Shown here: positions 61,840-64,000 of the stretch, in pieces | How positions within the stretch are numbered: position 1 is the first letter of the stretch | Layout: each line of letters begins with the position of its first letter | Assembly: GCA_905221605.1 (NCBI GenBank) | Contig: CAJNDS010000513.1 | Location: 648,682 to 712,681 of the forward strand | Reading direction: 5' to 3' | DNA length: 64,000 nucleotides | From: Symbiodinium natans | Lineage: Eukaryota; Sar; Dinophyceae; Suessiales; Symbiodiniaceae | The notes under the pieces: model-generated | The model's input: only the letters and a program-made list of their open reading frames with translations | What the model was told of the DNA's origin: nothing | Database searches by the model: none | Position numbers and translations under genes: made by a program

Positions 61840-63621
61840 ATTGGGCAAGCTAAAGATTGCTCCCCCAAGATGCCAGTGGTTCGGGACCTCGACGAGTTAA
61901 TTTGCATGGCGCCCCACATAGATAACCCGGACATTGCTGTGGCTCGGGCACTAAGTTTGGAAGGCTGACGATAGGCATTGAGGCAAGACAAGTGTCGGAA
62001 AATGCCATTGGGGGCGGGAGTCAGGAAAAAGGAGGGAGTCGAGTCAACCAAGAAGTGCACTGAGCCCATAGTGTTTTTCCGATTCGATGGATGTCGGACG
62101 TCGGACTTCGCTTTGGTAGTCCGACTCCCGTTCTCAGGCCCACCTCCAAATCCCAAGACATTGCAGACCATGGAGACCAGACGTCTCAACATCCGTTGAT
62201 GTGGCTGCGGAGGCTTCGCATCCAAGTTGGCACTCAGCAGATCTCGCCGTTGCAGCGCGCTCAGTCAACTCAGTGGTTCAGTGTGTGGGTGTGATTTCCC
62301 TCTTCTTTACCTAGCGCTGCCTGTGGTTGCTGGGCGCATTTGGAGAGTCGAGGTTGTCCATGATGGCAACTTTCGAAGCAGAAAGATTAGGAAGATGGCG
62401 GCCTACTTGTCAGGTCTTTCGAGCAAGTGTTGTCAGAATGTGTCGTGCCGTGGCTGGGGAGGAGGGGAGTTGCGCGCCAGAGCGGGGCAGCTGCGGACGT
62501 GGAGAAGCAGTTGATTGGAAGCGACCCAAAGCCGCTCCTCTGTCATTCGCAGCCAGCGGCCAGAGGCCAGGGCCAGGCAAGCAAAACACCGGCATAGTTC
62601 TCAAATCTAGGCACAGCTGCACAACCAACCGAAAGCCTAGACGTGGCAAGCTCAACTTTCCGGATGACCGGGTGCCCGAATGCCCAAGGCATCAAGCAAA
62701 CACAATGGCTGTTGTGTGTTTTGTGACATTCTGCTAGAAGAGCGAACATTATCTGGCCACAGGAAGCATCAAAGGCTTTTCAGACCGACAACCGCCGGAG
62801 CTACCTGGCTACCTGGCCACCCTTGGAGTCCGCACACTGTGCAGATGGGTTGTCACCTGAGACATGGCTCACGTGGCTCACGTCTTCGCGGCCAGAGAGT
62901 CGTAAACGAGCAAGCATCGCGAAAGGGCGCAGCGAGCTGCAGAACGCACGAGGCTGACGCCAACAATCGCCAACACCTCCAACACCTCCGACACCTCCGA
63001 CACCTCCGATGCCGAGCCCCGCCTTCCATGCCTGTCACCTTTGCCAACCCATGCCGAGCCAATGGGCAAAGTTCCGTGCCGAAAAACAGCCAGGCCCCAG
63101 CTTGCCTTCCCTCCTCAAAGCACCCTCAGTTTTGTTGCAACAAGGTCTTGGGCCATCGAGAGTGGCAGCTTGGAGGCTGCACGTGCGATGATTCAGGCCA
63201 GAAACATCCAGAAGCCAGTGTGCTGCACACAACTGCCTCATGGTTGGCCGCAGGATTTGCTGACAATCAGAGCTGATCGGGAGAGATACTACTATGGAGT
63301 CCCTCGGCACATGGGCTTGCCTGCGTGCAGTCGCAGTCATCGTGCCTTTCTTTCCTTTCTCGCCCTTGCTTTCCTTTCTTTCCTTTTTTTCCTTTCTGAT
63401 TTTCTGAGTTTCTGGGCCTGAAGGTTGACGCCCTATTCCAAGCTCATTCAGACATTGTGGAGCGGCTCTGCACGGATGCCGCGGCCTCGTCTGTCACGCA
63501 GATGTGGCACGTCGCCGCACACTACAGAACTCACTGCTTCTCAAAAACTTAGATTCTGTTGGGCACTTAAGGGGCTTATAAGTGGGTTTTTGAATACAGA
63601 TATAATTGATTAGTAAGTACC
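61840..63621. other. Unassigned, one possible zinc-finger-like piece
   Basis: A 198-codon plus frame (62680-63276) contains CCVFCDILLEERTLSGHRKH, whose C-x2-C-x11-H-x2-H spacing is finger-like, and an ACACCTCCG repeat (62962-63008) read as QHLRHLRHLR. The frame as a whole is uneven and may join exon and intron. A T/C-rich stretch lies at 63340-63410. Confidence 0.3.
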
Positions 63622-63797
63622 ATGAACCTCCAAGTAATGTTGCTGCTGATCCCGCTTGTTCAGAACTGCCTGTCCTTGCTACTCCTCTGCTGCGCTTCTA
63701 GCACTCCAGGCTTTGCTGCTGCTGCCCACGCTTTTGGATGGCTTGGTGTGGCGATCAAAGCGTGCCATCAATGGTGCCAGGCCGCATTTGCATACGG
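63622..63797 (+). CDS. Probable first exon with signal peptide
   Basis: ATG at 63622: MNLQVMLLLIPLVQNCLSLL, LLCCASSTPGFAAAAHAFGW, LGVAIKACHQWCQAAFAYG, ending before the strong donor GTAAGT at 63798. A hydrophobic core of about 18 residues followed by ASSTPGFA-A looks like a secretory or plastid-targeting signal with a cleavage site. The rest of the gene lies beyond the window. A TTTCAG| acceptor is present at 63964. Confidence 0.5.
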
Positions 63798-64000
63798 GTA
63801 AGTAGAGTCAAATATAAGCAAACGCAAATACAACTTTTGCGTACGAGTTGAAGCATACGATCTTTGACCTCCAGCCGATTTTTGCCCTCTCAGGCGCGTA
63901 AACTTTTATGTGAAGCACCTTGTCGTGAACAAGGCCCTTCCTGGATAGAGACTTTAGTATTTCAGGGAGGGGTGGCCGAGTCTGCAGTTGATGCCTTGAT
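63798..64000. other. First intron and window end
   Basis: Begins with GTAAGT; TTTCAG|GGAGGGG at 63959-63971 could start the next exon, though its frame is not confirmed because it is cut off by the window edge. Confidence 0.35.

Noticed and set aside
63963-64000. tRNA-like start GGGGTGGCCGAGTCTGCAG
   Set aside because: It resembles the D-arm of a Leu or Ser tRNA, but the D-stem pairs poorly, the window ends before an anticodon could be read, and the sequence follows a TTTCAG splice acceptor.

Overview
The window looks like nuclear DNA of a eukaryotic protist, most probably a dinoflagellate. The clues, which are my inference from several weak signs, are: interspersed CCCTAAA/TTTAGGG-type (telomere-like) tracts; many short exon-like open frames that begin just after AG|G acceptors; at least one GC-AG intron that makes sense only if it is spliced out; reverse-transcriptase proteins carrying a GEADHPGP motif of a type I recall from dinoflagellate retroelements; and very abundant low-complexity DNA. 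There are no operons, Shine-Dalgarno sites, rRNA genes or CRISPR arrays.

Layout. 1-0.35 kb is a CA/CG alternating purine-pyrimidine tract. 0.8-11.2 kb is a retroelement graveyard. A minus-strand non-LTR retrotransposon with a 1665-residue open frame (RT, CCHC finger, restriction-like endonuclease) appears to sit inside an older, decayed plus-strand LINE-like RT. Fragments of related C-terminal regions lie on both sides. 11-25 kb is repeat-dominated: telomere-like blocks, a 640-bp polypyrimidine tract, several minisatellites, an RNase H relic of a DIRS-like element, and a satellite of ~146-bp monomers organised as a ~441-bp three-monomer higher-order repeat. That satellite is interrupted at 23585-24577 by a foldback element with imperfect terminal inverted repeats and a 10-bp target-site duplication. 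Its core is a tandem array of strong hairpins alternating with G-tracts.

25-64 kb reads mostly as plus-strand exons separated by introns. Candidate genes are: an unrecognised helical protein (26.8-28.6 kb); a split protein-kinase-like gene (34.4-41.3 kb) with glycine loop, VAIK, hinge, HRD and SFGV segments in the right order; a Lys/Glu-rich low-complexity protein (42.6-43.7 kb) and a Gln/Ala/Pro-rich exon (44.6-45.3 kb), with a U6 snRNA-like gene on the minus strand between them; several unrecognised exons; an array of five short exons encoding VVALEDLG-like peptides every ~203 bp (55.2-56.1 kb); and a signal-peptide-like first exon at the right edge. An A+T-rich region (30.7-34.1 kb) contains a TATATG microsatellite and a ~200-bp interstitial telomere-like tract.

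Exon boundaries and protein families are read by eye. Without transcript evidence most 25-64 kb exon calls are tentative, and names are given only where motifs could be pointed to.
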